Assembly: GCF_964340395.1 (NCBI RefSeq) | Contig: NC_135558.1 | Location: forward strand, 13,049,001-13,113,000 | Reading direction: 5' to 3' | DNA length: 64,000 bases | Source: Glandiceps talaboti | Taxonomy: Eukaryota; Hemichordata; Enteropneusta; Spengelidae | Part shown: positions 1-11,967 of the stretch, one piece after another | Numbering within the stretch: position 1 is the stretch's first letter | How the letters are laid out: every line of letters starts with the position of its first letter | The notes under the pieces: model-generated | Databases searched by the model: none | What the model saw: only the letters and a program-made list of their open reading frames with translations | Told to the model about the DNA's origin: nothing | Translations under genes and position numbers: made by a program

Positions 1-595
1 GTTTTTGAATTGTCTCATTAATGAATGTCTCGTTCGTATGCTTACTTCTTGGTAAACCAAGGTCTCGGAACTGTGTGTTGGTACCTGACATAACACTTTT
101 ATATCGACCTGGATTACGGGCAAATTTAAGAAAGCAATCATCATTAAGCGTAGAATTAAGTTTATTTTTGAGATGACACACATGTTTGTTCAAACCAAAA
201 AACCAAAAGTAGGATTCAAATTGTGTTGCTGGATCTCGTAAAATTGTAATATATTTAGTATTTGGTGTCATGAACAAGTCTAAAGCAGTTTTATTAAATG
301 TTAAATGAACTGTGGATATATTAAATATGAATCTACTAGTGTCATTAATGTCAACATTTATGGGTGGCGCGAACAGTTTCTTAGGACTGTCACGATTAAT
401 CGCAATCCTCCTGATGTGACCGACACGTCCTCGATCTTTTCTGTTAAACATGAAAGACAAGTTCCTGTATATCTGTCCAGTATCGTTGAAAGTGTCGTAC
501 TCCCTGTCTTATGTGTCTTCACGAACACAAAGTTGTTGATTGGATGACATTGGTAGTTGAATGGATGATGTGGAGATTTTGTGATCGGTTGCCAC
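1..595 (-). pseudogene. Galactose-3-O-sulfotransferase-like copy 1 (partial, frameshifted)
   Basis: This is the 5' part of a Gal3ST catalytic exon, cut by the window's left edge. It aligns without gaps to the intact exon at 12408-13009 apart from one lesion: 7 bp are missing near position 467, just after the codons for the LDRY residues. That shifts the frame, so the sulfate-donor (PAPS) loop KTHKTGSTT and the downstream motif LRDPATQFES lie in different frames. No other lesion is visible in the part shown. The exon's splice acceptor (TTTCAG) is kept at 596-598. No transmembrane exon like those of the two intact copies is found between here and the next unit, which supports a dead copy. The rest of the exon lies outside the window. 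Confidence 0.85.
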
Positions 596-1079
596 CTGAA
601 ACATATCATCGATCATAATCAGAAAATGCTTCATGATATCTGAGACCAATTTCAGCTCAGAGCCTCTTGAATTTGGTTTTATAAAAAACAAACATACCAT
701 TTTATTACTTACTAAATTATTGACTTGCATATCACTGATTCGATCACTTTGCTTTGAGGAGAGTCACAGCTGAACACTGAAAGATCTCGACCACATAAAA
801 AAGGCAAACGGTCTAGAGGATTTAATTTGAAGGCTATATTCATTCATTCATTCATTCATTCATTCATTCATTCATTCATTCATTCATTCATTCATTCATT
901 CATTCATTCATTCATTCATTCATTCATTCATTCATTCATGTACTCACGGACACACACACACACACACACACACAAATCGGATATAATGTACACTTCGCGA
1001 TTTCTTTTTGGCTGTTACATATACTGTCGCTTGATATCTCATGAGCGCTCGTAACATACAAATAAACGACAGTAAACAT
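596..1079. repeat. Spacer with (TTCA)n and (AC)n microsatellites
   Basis: About 25 tandem copies of TTCA (838-938) are followed closely by (AC)n (about 952-975). The short open frames here are microsatellite translations. No exon was recognised, and the upstream intron of copy 1 shows no transmembrane exon. Confidence 0.85.
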
Positions 1080-1640
1080 AACCGCCGAAAAGATTCAATA
1101 ATATCGCAGACTAATTAAATACGAACATAAACAATCGTTATACTAAATTTACTCCAGTACAGATATCCAGTACAGATTATTAATTATATAATTTAAGGAT
1201 ATATTTACATTTCTTTATTAAACAATGATGTCGTAATACCTCCCACGTGATTGGATGTAAAGTAAACGATGACGTCATCGGTGATAATTAACATAAAATT
1301 GGATCGTCAGCGAAATTCTAATTTATCGTATACACTAAGAGAATATGCTCTCAGTAATCTACTCTTTGACAAAACAATGAGATTATCTTAACACTAAACT
1401 GATCACAGTAAGTGAATGCTTAGTTTTCTCGTCAGTCACCCGATAAGAGCCAGGGTTGAAATGATTAGTCTGGTAGCTCACTTTTAGAAGTTAATTTAGT
1501 ATATAGTATATAAACAACAGGTCAAAATGGCTGAAATAGTAACTTTGTTTTGGTCTGTGACAATAACACAACATTTCGAATTCCAAATTAAGTGTATGAC
1601 CCGTACTTGAATGTTCATAGTTCCAAGATTGTTGGTACTT
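1080..1640 (-). repeat. Gal3ST 3'-flank repeat, member 1
   Basis: This non-coding stretch lies directly downstream of the Gal3ST gene at 1674. It is the reference for a block that recurs at 9060-9530, 10560-11240 and 25020-25800. Shared landmarks include a stretch beginning near AATATCGCAG, an AACAATGATGTC segment, GGTGATAATTA, and a late GACAATAA.ACAACATTTCGA segment. The copies are clearly diverged. The block marks where Gal3ST units used to be even when the gene is gone. Confidence 0.8.
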
Positions 1641-1673
1641 GTGCTTTTCTGATAAATTGGTCACACAGTGTCT

Positions 1674-2715
1674 TCAGTGTTGCCGTTTTGTTATCAATTC
1701 CATCCACTCTTTCGTCACTAAAATTGCTTGTTTGCATTCCTTAGACGGTGATGACTGTGGGATATTCAGTTGACGACCCGCCTGATCTGATGCATTTGTA
1801 CTTATTATACAGTTATCACTGAAGTTCCTCAGTTCTGATCGAAATTCAGAAAGGTCAGATTGAAATGTTGGACCATATTCTGCCACACGTTTCCAGAGAG
1901 TCTTATTAAAATTAAGGTATAGATGAAAATCAGCTCGATTCAATAGTCGAATCTTGTCATATATATCGGTGGAGTATTTACTGGGCTGTGTCTGTCGTAC
2001 ATTTTGTGCTAGGTAAACAATATCCGTCATATTCCAGCAAAACAATTTTCTCATCAACAAAAGTGATTCATCGAAATACTCAGTTATTAACACCAAATCT
2101 AGTTCATTCTGAAGTTTTTGAATTGTCTCATTAATGCATGTCTCGTTTGTAAGCTTACCTCTTGGTAAACCAAGGTCTTGGAACTGTGTGTTGGTACCTG
2201 ACATAACACTTTTGTATCGACCTGGATCACGAGCAAATTTAAGAAAGCACTCATCATTAAGCGTAGAATTAAGTTTATTTTTGAGACGACACACATGTTC
2301 GTTCAAACCAAACTTCCAAAAGTAGGATTCAAATTGTGTTGCTGGATCCCGTAAAATTGTAATATATTTAGTATTTGGTGTCATGAACAAGTCTAAAGCA
2401 GTTTTATTGAATGTTAAATGAACTGTGGATATATTAAAGATGAATCTACTTGTGTCATTAATGTCAACATTTATGGGTGGCGCGAACAGTTTCTTAGGAC
2501 TGTCACGATTAATCACAATCTTCCTGATATGACCGACTCGCAGAGGATCTTTTCTGTTAAACATGAAAGACAAATTCCTGTTGTATCCATATCTGTCCAG
2601 TATTGTGGAAAGTGTCGTACTTCCTGTCTTATGTGTCTTCACGAACACAAAGTTGTTGATTGGATAACATTGGTAGTTGACTGGATGATGTGGAGATTTT
2701 GTGATTGGTTGCCAC
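1674..2715 (-). CDS. Galactose-3-O-sulfotransferase-like gene A, catalytic exon
   Basis: Main exon of a Gal3ST-family enzyme, which moves sulfate from PAPS to C3 of a galactose in the Golgi lumen. The 5'-phosphosulfate loop KTHKTGSTT lies about 30 residues into the exon. The 3'-phosphate-binding region ILRDPATQFESYF follows about 95 residues later, and the family block EYFDESLLL..LFCW comes after it. Many N-glycosylation sequons fit a lumenal domain. The frame stays open for 84 more bases upstream, but ATTTTCAG directly before the first G is a good acceptor. The first base completes an AGG codon with the AG that ends the transmembrane exon at 3539-3669. The exon ends in TGA with C-terminus ITKRQH. 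It is intact, and family and fold are clear. The substrate is unknown. Confidence 0.92.
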
Positions 2716-2883
2716 CTGAAAATAGAGATCACAATCAGAAAATGAAATTGCAAGAACATAAAAGAGAGACAGGGCCAAAGGAACAGATTAACAGGCAATG
2801 ATAAAGAAAGTAGCGAGATAGTGAACTGACTTTATAAAGATATATAATGCTATTAAATACGTTCATCCGGTCTGTAAAACAAC

Positions 2884-2945
2884 ATTACTTACGAGCAACG
2901 TTTCGCCTGTTCAGGTGGACAGGCTTTGTCAAGCCATCTCAACTA
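2884..2945 (-). ncRNA. Degenerate hammerhead-like sequence in intron
   Basis: On the minus strand a GCCTGT...ACAGGC stem is followed at once by GAAA, a 2-bp CG..CG closing stem, and a GTA site. This is the order of stem II, GAAA core, short stem III and cleavage triplet of minimal hammerheads. The CTGANGA core is not intact: the matching position reads TTGACAA, three transitions away. No convincing stem I is seen, so it is probably inactive and left by a mobile element. Confidence 0.35.
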
Positions 2946-3217
2946 CGCCACCTAGCGGTAAATCTTGCAAAGCGGACAGTTTGATAAAGTATGTCGACCT
3001 ACCCTACTATGATATTTGAAAGGTTGGAAGACGTGACAAAATCAAATTACATGTTCAATTATTATCAATGTTATAAACACAATTTTCTAATTTTTTAGTG
3101 TAAATTGCAACTCTAAAGCACATCGTACTATGAAACATTTCCACTACACAGTACGATCACCAACATTTGTTCATTATTTGCATTGTGCTTTTAATGTTGA
3201 CATGAATGTACGTATAT

Positions 3218-3219
<2 letters not shown>

Positions 3220-3298
<79 letters not shown>
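3220..3298. repeat. (CA)n(TA)n(TG)n palindromic microsatellite
   Basis: An AC run passes into an AT run and then a GT run of similar length, so the whole ~79 bp is one large inverted repeat. It lies inside the intron of Gal3ST gene A. Confidence 0.95.
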
Positions 3299-3301
<3 letters not shown>

Positions 3302-3538
3302 AGGTGTGAAGGTGTCTCTGTGGAGAGAACAGTGCTCAAAGCAATTTTAAAAGCCGAGCAAAATATACTTAAGATCAGAAATTAGCAGATCATAATTTAT
3401 CTGCGGATCGAAGTAGCGTGAAACTGAGTTAAGGCTCAATATGTCCTAATGTATAATCTTTAGCAAATATATATACATATCAGGAAAGAACTTACCCTAA
3501 ATTAAACTAAATAGTTGAACTAGAAATGCTAAACCAAC

Positions 3539-3669
3539 CTTGTGACATTATTTCCATTTGTCCGTGCAAATGCCGGAAGCAAAATGTAATCGGTTGAAAG
3601 TTTGTTGAGGGTTAACCCTACGAAAAACGCAATAAGTACAGATGACAAAAGAACCAAGCTGGACCAGTT
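3539..3669 (-). CDS. Gal3ST gene A, transmembrane (signal-anchor) exon
   Basis: A 131-nt exon (43 codons plus 2 nt) too short for ORF callers. It encodes N-W-S-S then a hydrophobic stretch (LVLLSSVLIAFFVGLTL) and a lumenal stem with the sequon NNVT. The acceptor is TTTTTCCCTCTAG. The AG is part of an in-frame TAG, so the exon cannot be extended upstream without splicing. The donor gives ...CACAAG|GTTGG. The leftover AG plus the first G of the catalytic exon makes AGG (Arg), so phase is kept exactly. Gene B has a 131-nt counterpart with the same phase and design. An upstream exon with the ATG and cytosolic tail must exist but was not located. Confidence 0.82.
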
Positions 3670-3715
3670 CTAGAGGGAAAAATAACATGACTCAGTATAT
3701 TAACTTATACAATTA

Positions 3716-4663
3716 AAGAGAAGCAACCCTGAGAACAACGCCTTCAAGAACATCACCGGAAGTAAATCAGAAAGTATCAGAAAAGACATAACTAAAACCT
3801 TCAAAGCCATGGGGTTAAAAATAACCACACTCACCAATCTGAAAACCGTCAACTTTCTAGACATAACGCTCAACCTCAACAACGGTAAATATTACCCTTA
3901 CAGAAAACCCAACGACAACCCCATGTACATACACACGCAGTCTAACCACCCACCCAGCATCATCAAGAACATATCGTCAGCCATCGGCCGTAGAATTTCC
4001 GACATATCATCCGACGAACACATCTTCAACCAGGCAGCCCCACTGTACCAAAATGCACTAAAAACCAGCGGCCACAAAGAGAACATCACGTACACCAGCA
4101 CCCCGACGCAGAAAAACAAGAAAAACAGAAATAGAAACACCATCTGGTTTAACCCACCATACAGCAAAAACGTAGCCACCAATGTAGGCAAACGATTCCT
4201 CAACCTAATCGCAAAACATTTCCCAGCAGACTCTAAGTTACACAAAATATTCAACAGAAACAATGTCAAAGTCAGTTATAGCTGCATGCCAAACATGGCT
4301 ACCATAATCAAAGCGCATAATGCCACCATCTCCAACAGCGAAACTAAACCCACTCAAAAACCTTGTAATTGCAGACAGAAAGACACCTGTCCTTTGAACG
4401 GCGAATGCCAAACGGAAAACATCGTATACCAAGCCATTGTCCATGGAAAACAAACAAAAGTATATATCGGTCTAACAGAGAACAACTTCAAACAGAGATA
4501 CGCCAACCACAAACAGTCATTCAAACATGAAAAACACGAAAACAGCACAGAACTATCAAAACACATTTGGAAACTGAAAAGAAACAATGAGCCTTTTTCC
4601 GTATCCTGGTCCATCAGCAAGACAGCCCAAGCATACACCAATAAAACAAAACGATGCAATTAA
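3716..4663 (+). pseudogene. Penelope-like retroelement copy 1 (RT C-terminus to GIY-YIG endonuclease, truncated)
   Basis: About 315 open codons of a PLE polyprotein. It starts inside the RT domain after the catalytic palm: FKAMGLKI..NLK..NFLDITLNL, then YRKPN, then SNHPPSIIKN..RISD are the usual PLE RT-thumb blocks. A cysteine-rich linker (CNCRQKDTCPLNGEC) and the endonuclease (VYIGLTENNFKQRYANHK, then ELSKHIW) follow. The catalytic YADD part is missing. The 3' end breaks off at KRCN, before the usual final endonuclease segment. It is therefore truncated at both ends, but has no internal stop or frameshift, which suggests a fairly young insertion. It lies about 45 bp upstream of the Gal3ST gene A transmembrane exon, in the opposite orientation. 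Confidence 0.9.
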
Positions 4664-6079
4664 TTCTCCATCAGTGTTACTTTTTCACTAATTTTACTCT
4701 GATCTCTTTACCTTGCTGGTACATCATGTAACTATACTCAAATAACTCTCATATCTCTACATTGTACATGGGATCACTTGGACTTTAGGGAATTAGCTCT
4801 GGCTACATACAATATCCATGGTTAACTTGGAATCATTTTAGAAGTAGCCAGCCAGGGAGCAGATGGATGCTCCTTGCATTGCCTTCAGCTTGCTCCCTTC
4901 TCTTCTCTGAAGGGAATCCATACTTTATGCCAATTTTGAATTCTTAAAATCATAAATTATGCAATACTCAAATGATTGGGTGATAAAATCATTAGCGCGC
5001 CATAAATGAATAACTAAAGTTAGTTGTTGCCTTAATTCAATGCAAATGATATTGACAAAATACGAAAAGTAGCTTATCAATGTCATCACATCATCGTTCT
5101 CCCCATAACTATAATTAGTTATTATTTACATAATAGTTTATGTTCACGGACTAATTTCCAGTTCCCTAGACATTTCATGTACACATAGAGAGGTCATATA
5201 GCCGATCTTATTAAACCTTGGTGTGTAATACAAGTCTCTGCTGTTCCAACATGCTGAGCCAAGTGTTATTAAATAATTCATTTGTTTACTTCCCCTTTTT
5301 GTAACAGGTTCCGTTTGTCTACGGTCTGATGTCAGCAGTTGTAGAAACCTCAGACCACTAAAAGAGTATAAATACATCGTGACATGGTATTTGCATATCA
5401 ATACGACAGTACGTACGACAGCGTAATGATGGACAGTTTTCGGAGACAACACAAGGATTTAGTTAATCTTAAACATGTTGAACTGAGTCCTCCTGATTCT
5501 GTCAAAGTATCGACAGATTGCGTGTAACCAACGAAAGTCATGACAGTAATTTTCAAGCTTAATACTTTCTTAGATTAGCAAATTACGTGACTAAACGTTT
5601 TGCTTAGCTGTTGGAGAGTTCAACCGTTGTAAGGTTGACACAATCGATCGCCTTTTACCTAGATGCATGTAATCACTAGCACATTAACTTGAAGTGATTT
5701 CGCAACATTTCGTTTAAAAACACGTTCCAATTACAATTTTGTCACCCCAACTAATTTCTATCCCTGTTACAATTATGTGAGTTTGTCTAGAATACGTCCA
5801 ATGTTTTTTTTAATGTCACGGCCCATCATTTTCACATGAAGTTCACTTGGCCCTGGGGCGAACGGATTGACGTGGCTCAGCGTGAATTTTTGAAGGCCTG
5901 TCTCAACCATCAACTGAACACAGTGTTCGACATAAATATACTAACGAGGATCTTCAGTAAGACATTATTGCGTAATTACTACCCAGTTTTAAGACTGAAT
6001 ACGCAGGATTAATAAGTTATAACAATGGCGTAAACATCACCAAACTAATTGATATTGGCTACTGCTAAAAATCATAGTT
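4664..6079. other. No gene recognised
   Basis: AT-rich sequence downstream of the PLE fragment. Short frames on both strands (for example 5144-5452 minus) lack domain signatures, splice context or similarity to neighbours. Nothing supportable was seen. Confidence 0.6.
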
Positions 6080-6475
6080 ATTCCACAACCAGTGTAGCTA
6101 GAATGGCGAAGGATCTACTTAATAAGTTAATTACACCTATATTGCATCTCATGGGTTAGAACACACGCCGCCATACTCGTAAATCTGTTACGGGGTCAAA
6201 CTAGTCTACTGAATCCAAAAAGGATAAATGGTCTTACCTGTCCTCTACACCTTCTTCGTACTGCTGTAAACATCTGCATATTGTTCACTTATTATTATAT
6301 AATAGTGGATTACCTTCACGTGTTCTGTCACCTTGTTGATGTAGTTCTTTTTTGATAAATGATGGGTAATTCTTTGTTTCTGCTGATTTCTAACATTGCG
6401 TTAAGGGGTCTTCAACAACTAAACTATTTCGATATTCTAGTCGTACTCATTTATTGAATGGATTCAGGCATCTAC
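6080..6475. repeat. Segmental duplication block S1, copy X
   Basis: This block aligns to 20132-20520 with many small differences. Shared landmarks are AAATGGTCTTACCTGTCC, ACATCTGCATAT, TTGCGTTAAGGGGTCTTC and TTTCGATATT. A shorter third copy is at 17395-17470. It is non-coding and marks the left part of the large duplication that also carries Gal3ST flanks. Confidence 0.8.
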
Positions 6476-6620
6476 ATAACAAAAGACACATGCCAACAGT
6501 TAGCGATCCTTTGAATTGACCGCACTGACCTGGTCACATCCTTTGGTTCTATTTTAAATATTGAACAATAACTCTCTACATAAAGGCTCAAGGCTGGACA
6601 CAAAAGTTCCTACCAATTAA

Positions 6621-6696
6621 TAGTCGAACTACAAAGACCCTTTCGTATACTATCTTTATAGTCGAACTACAAAGACCCTTTCGTATACTATCTTCG
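6621..6696. repeat. 38-bp exact tandem duplication
   Basis: A 38-bp unit starting TAGTCGAACTACAAAGACCC occurs twice in direct tandem with no mismatch over nearly the whole unit, which suggests a recent slippage or repair event. Confidence 0.9.
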
Positions 6697-7071
6697 TCAT
6701 AGTCATATGCTTATCGGTCTTAACAAGGACAAGTGGCGCACACAGCCTTTGGCACTTATACAACCAAACTCAAACCTGTAACCGTTTACTCAGCATACAA
6801 AAAATGTATATAGAGGACACATTTATTGCACACCACACGGTAATTGCTTTTTTTATCAAGCTATTTGCTCCCAGTGTATTTACGATAGCTTTTAAGCGAA
6901 CATATACGGCAGGTTAAAGAAACCGTACCTGGGACAAAAGATACGCATCAATTAATTTAGTTATATATAGGTCAACCACAGGCAGAAATCAAGCTTAAGT
7001 TGAAAAAAAAATGTGATTTTGAGTTTTTATCACAAATGAGTACATGTAGTAGAGCATGTCAGCATGGTCAT

Positions 7072-7155
7072 TTCCCAGTACCCCACGGTTCAATCCTGGG
7101 ACCTTTACTTTTCACTCTTTATATCAATAACTTGACGGAAATAGTTACTTACCTA
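7072..7155 (+). pseudogene. Non-LTR retrotransposon reverse transcriptase fragment
   Basis: About 28 codons reading VPHGSILGPLLFTLYINNLT. This matches the RT motif usually written VPQGS.LGPLLF..YINDL in CR1/Jockey/RTE-type non-LTR elements. The sequence on both sides does not continue the domain (the YADD motif is absent). It is a short, dead relic. Confidence 0.75.
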
Positions 7156-7904
7156 TCTACACTGCGTAGTGGTGTCTACTTTGAATTAGTTGTGGAGTGG
7201 TCGAGGGTCCTCTGTTTTGATTATTGGTTGACTGACAGTTATTAAAGTTTTTTCCCCTGTACCTCGCTCGAGATCTTCATGAGGGGAAGGCTTCGTCAGT
7301 ACTACTGATTTTATGTGTTGGCCCTTTAAAGGGTGGGTGGGTGTTCGCTAAGTGTGCCGCTCCGCTGTTGAGAAGGCACAATTATTACACCTGGGTAAAT
7401 AACCTCTCATGCATATTCATATTTGATTATCCAATCACTGCTTACTGTAGATAGCCCATCTAGTTTTAATCGCGAGATACACTCGATAAGCCTGCATCAT
7501 GTATTGTCTTTTCCCATTCCGAGATGGTGGGAACATACACGTACAGGGCCATACGACGATGAGATTTAGTATTCAACAAGAAAATAACATTTTATACCCT
7601 GCAATAGATAGTAAATCCGGGCATATGGTAAAACCCCCGCCTAGTGAGACAGGAGAGATTGTAATTAGAATACAATGTCCCTCCCTCAGGCACGCCCAAT
7701 TCTTTTTGGTGAAAGATATATTTCACTATTACAATATTCACTAGCCACTCTCATGTCAACAATAACACAAGTCAATTTGCTCAAAAGACAATAATTCAAG
7801 CTTATACACTGCCAAATTCATTAGCGTTGGGTGGCCGACACCAATGATCATCATCATCAGAGTACCCGCTATGGGAAATTGGTACATACATTAACCATAA
7901 CAAA
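7156..7904. other. No gene recognised
   Basis: Sequence between the RT relic and the next duplicated block. A small plus-strand frame at 7499-7744 shows no family features. Nothing else was seen. Confidence 0.5.
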
Positions 7905-7976
7905 GCAATTGTGTTTGATATACTTTTTAAAGTAGTTTTTAATTGTGATGCGTAATTTAAATAAATGATCATTTTG

Positions 7977-8038
<62 letters not shown>

Positions 8039-8040
8039 TT
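7977..8040. repeat. (TTA)n microsatellite
   Basis: About 20 copies of TTA/ATT inside block S2 of copy X. They are absent from the copy Y block at 21620-21700. Confidence 0.95.
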
Positions 8041-9059
8041 AATTTCTTAGAAAACGCACTACACATACGTCACAGTGCGATGTACAGAAACTCTAACAAG
8101 AATATGCAAAATTTAAAAATACACATTGCAAGTGGTAGGGTAAAGAACACACAGTCCTGAGGTGAAATAAATGTACAGCAAAGCAAAAAAACGAATCACT
8201 GATAATACATATTAAAAAGATAGGTTTTCAAACCGCGTTTAAAAGACTCAACATTCCTTTAGGCAATATTTTTAGAATACAAGCATTAAATTTCAGATAA
8301 TGTAGTACATGCATTGATGGTAACGACGTGCATGTGTCCTTCAAAGGGTGGGGAGTTAAAAGTTGTTTGATTTAGCTTATAACCTTAATGGTCCATGATA
8401 TTATTAATGATTTGTCAATATCTTAAGCATGCAAGCCTCAATTTTCGCATAGTTTCATGTACTTATTTTCCAATTAGGAGGGGGGGTGTTATATCATGTA
8501 CGATAGCCATAACTCAGAAAATTGCCATGGTAGAAACACAAATCTATAAAGAGGCATTCAATTTACATCTGGTATATTATTGACCCACAAGGAATCTAGT
8601 CTAGGATTTTCATACATATCAGAAAAACAATATAACGTATGATTGGACTGAAGAAAATTCCAATATTCTCAGTTATATGTCACCATGGAATCTCGCATTC
8701 TGATTGGTCAAGAGACCGTCATAAGCCACATTTATTTTATACCATCAACCATATTTTTGGTTTGTTGTATCGCATGGTCACTGCATTAACCATTGAAACC
8801 AAATCTCATAAACAACACAAACTCCAGATATAATGTTACCAGTCTTGATTCACACCTTTGTGACTACTCTCGTCTTTGCGTCTAATGCTAACTATACACT
8901 ACATACAAACTTGTTCTTATCTTATCTTATGTTCATTATCACACGACCACTCAGGAATAGCTGAACAGACAAAAGATTTGAGGTTCGCTAATTACTTCTC
9001 CGAATGAGATGGTTACTTCTTTTACTTTTCTACTTCTACTGGTCTTTATTGTCCAAACG

Positions 9060-9530
9060 TTTACTTTAAGAATAGTCTACATTTCTATTTTTAAACAATG
9101 ATGTCATAATACCCTCTTCTTTGCGATTGGATGTAAGTAAACGATGAAGTCATTGGTGATAATTAGCTTAAAATGAGATCGTCAGCTAAATTAATGTATT
9201 CTTTAACAAAACAATGACATTATTTTTACACTCAACTGATCACAATATGTCAATGCCTAGATTTAGTCAGTCAATCGATAAGAGCCAGGATTAAAAGTAT
9301 TAGTTTGGTAGCTCAATGTTAGAAGTGATTTTAATAAATATTTTTAGACAATGGGTCGAAACTGCTGAAATAGTAACTTGTTTTGGTCTCTGACGATAAC
9401 ACAGTATTTCCTGTTCCCAAATTTAGTACACATTTATTCCCTGCTATATACTGTACAAAGTATAGTCATTGTAAACAGTGTGACAACCGCCAAATTACAG
9501 ATAGCGGTGACCGTATTTTATCATTACTTT
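9060..9530 (-). repeat. Gal3ST 3'-flank repeat, member 2 (gene lost)
   Basis: A diverged copy of the block that follows Gal3ST genes (compare 1210-1620). It keeps the AACAATGATGTCATAATACC segment, GGTGATAATTAGCTTAAAATGAGATCGTCAGC, and the TGCTGAAATAGTAACTTG..TTTTGGTCT segment. No Gal3ST coding sequence follows on its right. Confidence 0.7.
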
Positions 9531-9669
9531 TTCATGGCAACAATGGGTCGGTCGGGCGGTCGATTTAAAAAAAAAAAGTTTTAAAAAATCATCTTCTTCA
9601 TGTTCTCTGCCTCTCCTTTTCCATCTTCTCTAAATAATTGGCATGTTCTCACTCCTACTTGAATAACTT

Positions 9670-9702
9670 TCGACATCTACATCGGATTTTAATCAGATTG
9701 GC
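9670..9702 (+). repeat. Fragment of tRNA-like repeat
   Basis: A short stretch starting CGACATCTACATCGGATTTT. It matches the minus strand of the repeats at 13582-13695 and 13899-14010 before the B-box-like part. See those entries. Confidence 0.5.
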
Positions 9703-10559
9703 ATGCGACTAAGCTGAGTAATAAGAGAAAAGAAACATGAAAATATGGGGATCGGAGATAGAAGGTGACAACATAAATAAAAGAGATCATATAGAAAAGT
9801 ATATAGTAACATAATGAAACTTTCGAAAACCTCTGAATTCGTTAACCGATATCCTGACACCATGTAAAGTGTTTTATTAAAACTTGAAACTATCAGTGAA
9901 TAAACTGACAATAAAATAACTGACAACAAAGAAAAAGTTACAGTAAAATTGTTCTCAAATAAACAGCTCTCAAAATCAGAGTGAACAATCTAATATGTGA
10001 ATGATGGTGCCATATTTTGTCATTGAGTATATATAGTACATAGTTCCCTTTAGGAAATTAAAGCAAAAAGTTGATGATGCATGTAATATTTGGTAATTGT
10101 ATAAGAAAATATATAAAGCCACCTGAAAGAAAACAATTTGCTAAGAAACTGAATGATAATAAACGCATTTATCTAGAAAATAGCCTATAACAATTTTGTT
10201 AGTAAGCATACTCAGAAGCAAGACACTAATTTTTAATTCAGAAAAGCGTGTAAGTAGTTGCGGTCAGGTATAATTGTCAATAATCGTTGCAAAACACAAA
10301 TGAGAAATATGCAAAAAAAATTTACGATGCAAGTAATCGGGGTCAAGTAATCGGGGTCAAGTATTCCTATAATCGTTAAACACAAACTTTTGAAACACAA
10401 ACGAGTAATATATAAATTCTGTAATGTAAAAAGAAATTAGATTTAATAATGGAAATCCCATCGCACATGTACTTTAAAATAACTACTCAAAGCTTGGACA
10501 TAAACGATGTTGACTTTCGATTCTTCACATGAACAATATGAATTCAAATCCACAATATC

Positions 10560-11240
10560 GCAGATTAATTAAATACGAACAGAAACAGTCGTTATAGGAT
10601 ATCTACTCCAGTACAGATATCCAGTACAGATGATTAAATATAAACTTTATATACTTTAAGAAAGTATGTACATTTATATCATTAAACAATGATGTCATAA
10701 TACCTTCGATGTGATTGGATGGACAGTAAACGATGATGTCATTGGTGATAATTAACTTAAAATGAGATCGTCAGCGAAAAAACTTATCGTATACACTAAG
10801 ACAATATGCTCTCAGTAATCTATTCAATAACAAAACAATCACATTATTTTTACACTCAACTGATCACAATATGTTAATAGTTTTCTGGTCAGTAAACCGA
10901 TAAGAGTGCTGGCCCTCATTGGACATCTTGGGAAATAAGTGTTTATATACTTAAAAGAGCTAGCCAGTATAAATGAAAGATTATTATTGTTTTTATTAAG
11001 AGCCAGTGTTAAAACTATCAGTCTGGTAGCCTAGTTTTAGAAGTGTATTTAATATAATTATATTTTATTTTATACAATGAGTCTACATTGCCGAAATAGT
11101 AACATTTTTTGGTGTGTGACAATAAAACAACATTTCGAGTTCCAAATTTAGATATAATCGTTGTATACAGTGTGACAACTTGTTGAATTATGTGTTTTGT
11201 GTCACAAAGCAACCGTCAAATTTCAGATAGGATTGACCCT
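10560..11240 (-). repeat. Gal3ST 3'-flank repeat, member 3
   Basis: Downstream flank of Gal3ST gene B. It is very close to member 4 at 25020-25700, sharing even the inserted segment GCTGGCCCTCATTGGACATC (10911 and 25390). The stretch between it and the gene end (11241-11967) is not shared with gene A and shows no gene. Confidence 0.8.
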
Positions 11241-11967
11241 ATTTTTAAAAAAATCAAAGCGCTGAAAGTACTGCTGGGTATCGCGTAATGAAATACTGAA
11301 ATTAATTACTAAGCCTGTATTTGTAAGCACCCTAAAGTTGGCACGTGATATTGGCTAGCGTCAGCAAGAAGTTTCCATTCACAGGAAGCTGTTCAGGTGT
11401 TTTTTTTATTGTTCGACCTATACCATTTTCCCCCTTCTTGGAAGTAACCTCACCTACAAATTAATTGTATGGTCAGGTAACTGAACTGCTTTTCTGGCCT
11501 GGCGTAAGAACAGTCAATGTGCACTGTAAAGTGTTTCTCACGTGACCCCTTCGAGTTGGCAAACAGTGAACAGTGCCTTCTGCAAGCCGATAATGGAGGA
11601 TAAAGAAGATGTAGTGTTGTTTACTTTCTACAACACTGTGTAAGAGAACTTCGACTGGTAGTGTATACTAGTAAATAGAGGCTGAGGGAAAATGTGCACT
11701 AGTAAAATTTACAAGCTTATCGCTGAAACGCCGTCTTGACAGTAGATGACGTCGACAGTCCAGACACTTGCATTTCTTGCCATAGGGGACGCTATTCTGC
11801 AGAAAATCAAGGGCAGGGAAAGTAATAGGATCACCCTGGCAAAAGTACGTACACAACCGACGTTGTTTGTTGAAGGTGACTTTGGCGTTAAACCATACTT
11901 TAATGTTTATAGTTTCATGGCACTTGTTCATTTGCACTTTTCTGATGAATATGTCACACTTATGTCT

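Larger units (their letters stand above)
2716..3538 (-). other. Intron of Gal3ST gene A
   Basis: Inferred 823-nt intron between the transmembrane and catalytic exons. The donor is AAG|GTTGGT and the acceptor is ATTTTCAG. Parts align with the 1179-nt intron of gene B (for example the TAAAAC..ATGAACGTATTT region and the GTCGACCT region). It holds a degenerate hammerhead-like stretch and a large CA/TA/TG palindrome. Confidence 0.75.
7905..10545. repeat. Segmental duplication block S2, copy X
   Basis: This block is collinear with 21595-22992. Shared landmarks are TACTTTTTAAA.CAGTTTTTAA, CCTTCAAAGGGTGGGG, TCTAATGCTAACTATACACT, CATGCGACTAAGCT, and AGTATATAGTAACATAATG. Copy X is longer, with added sequence at about 7977-8270, 8480-8840 and 9120-9690. 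One of these is a stretch of the Gal3ST 3'-flank family. It is non-coding. Confidence 0.8.

Noticed and set aside
2716-2798. Extra N-terminal residues of Gal3ST gene A open frame (hydrophobic, signal-like)
   Set aside because: Lies upstream of a conserved splice acceptor, is not conserved in gene B, and would displace the true transmembrane exon.
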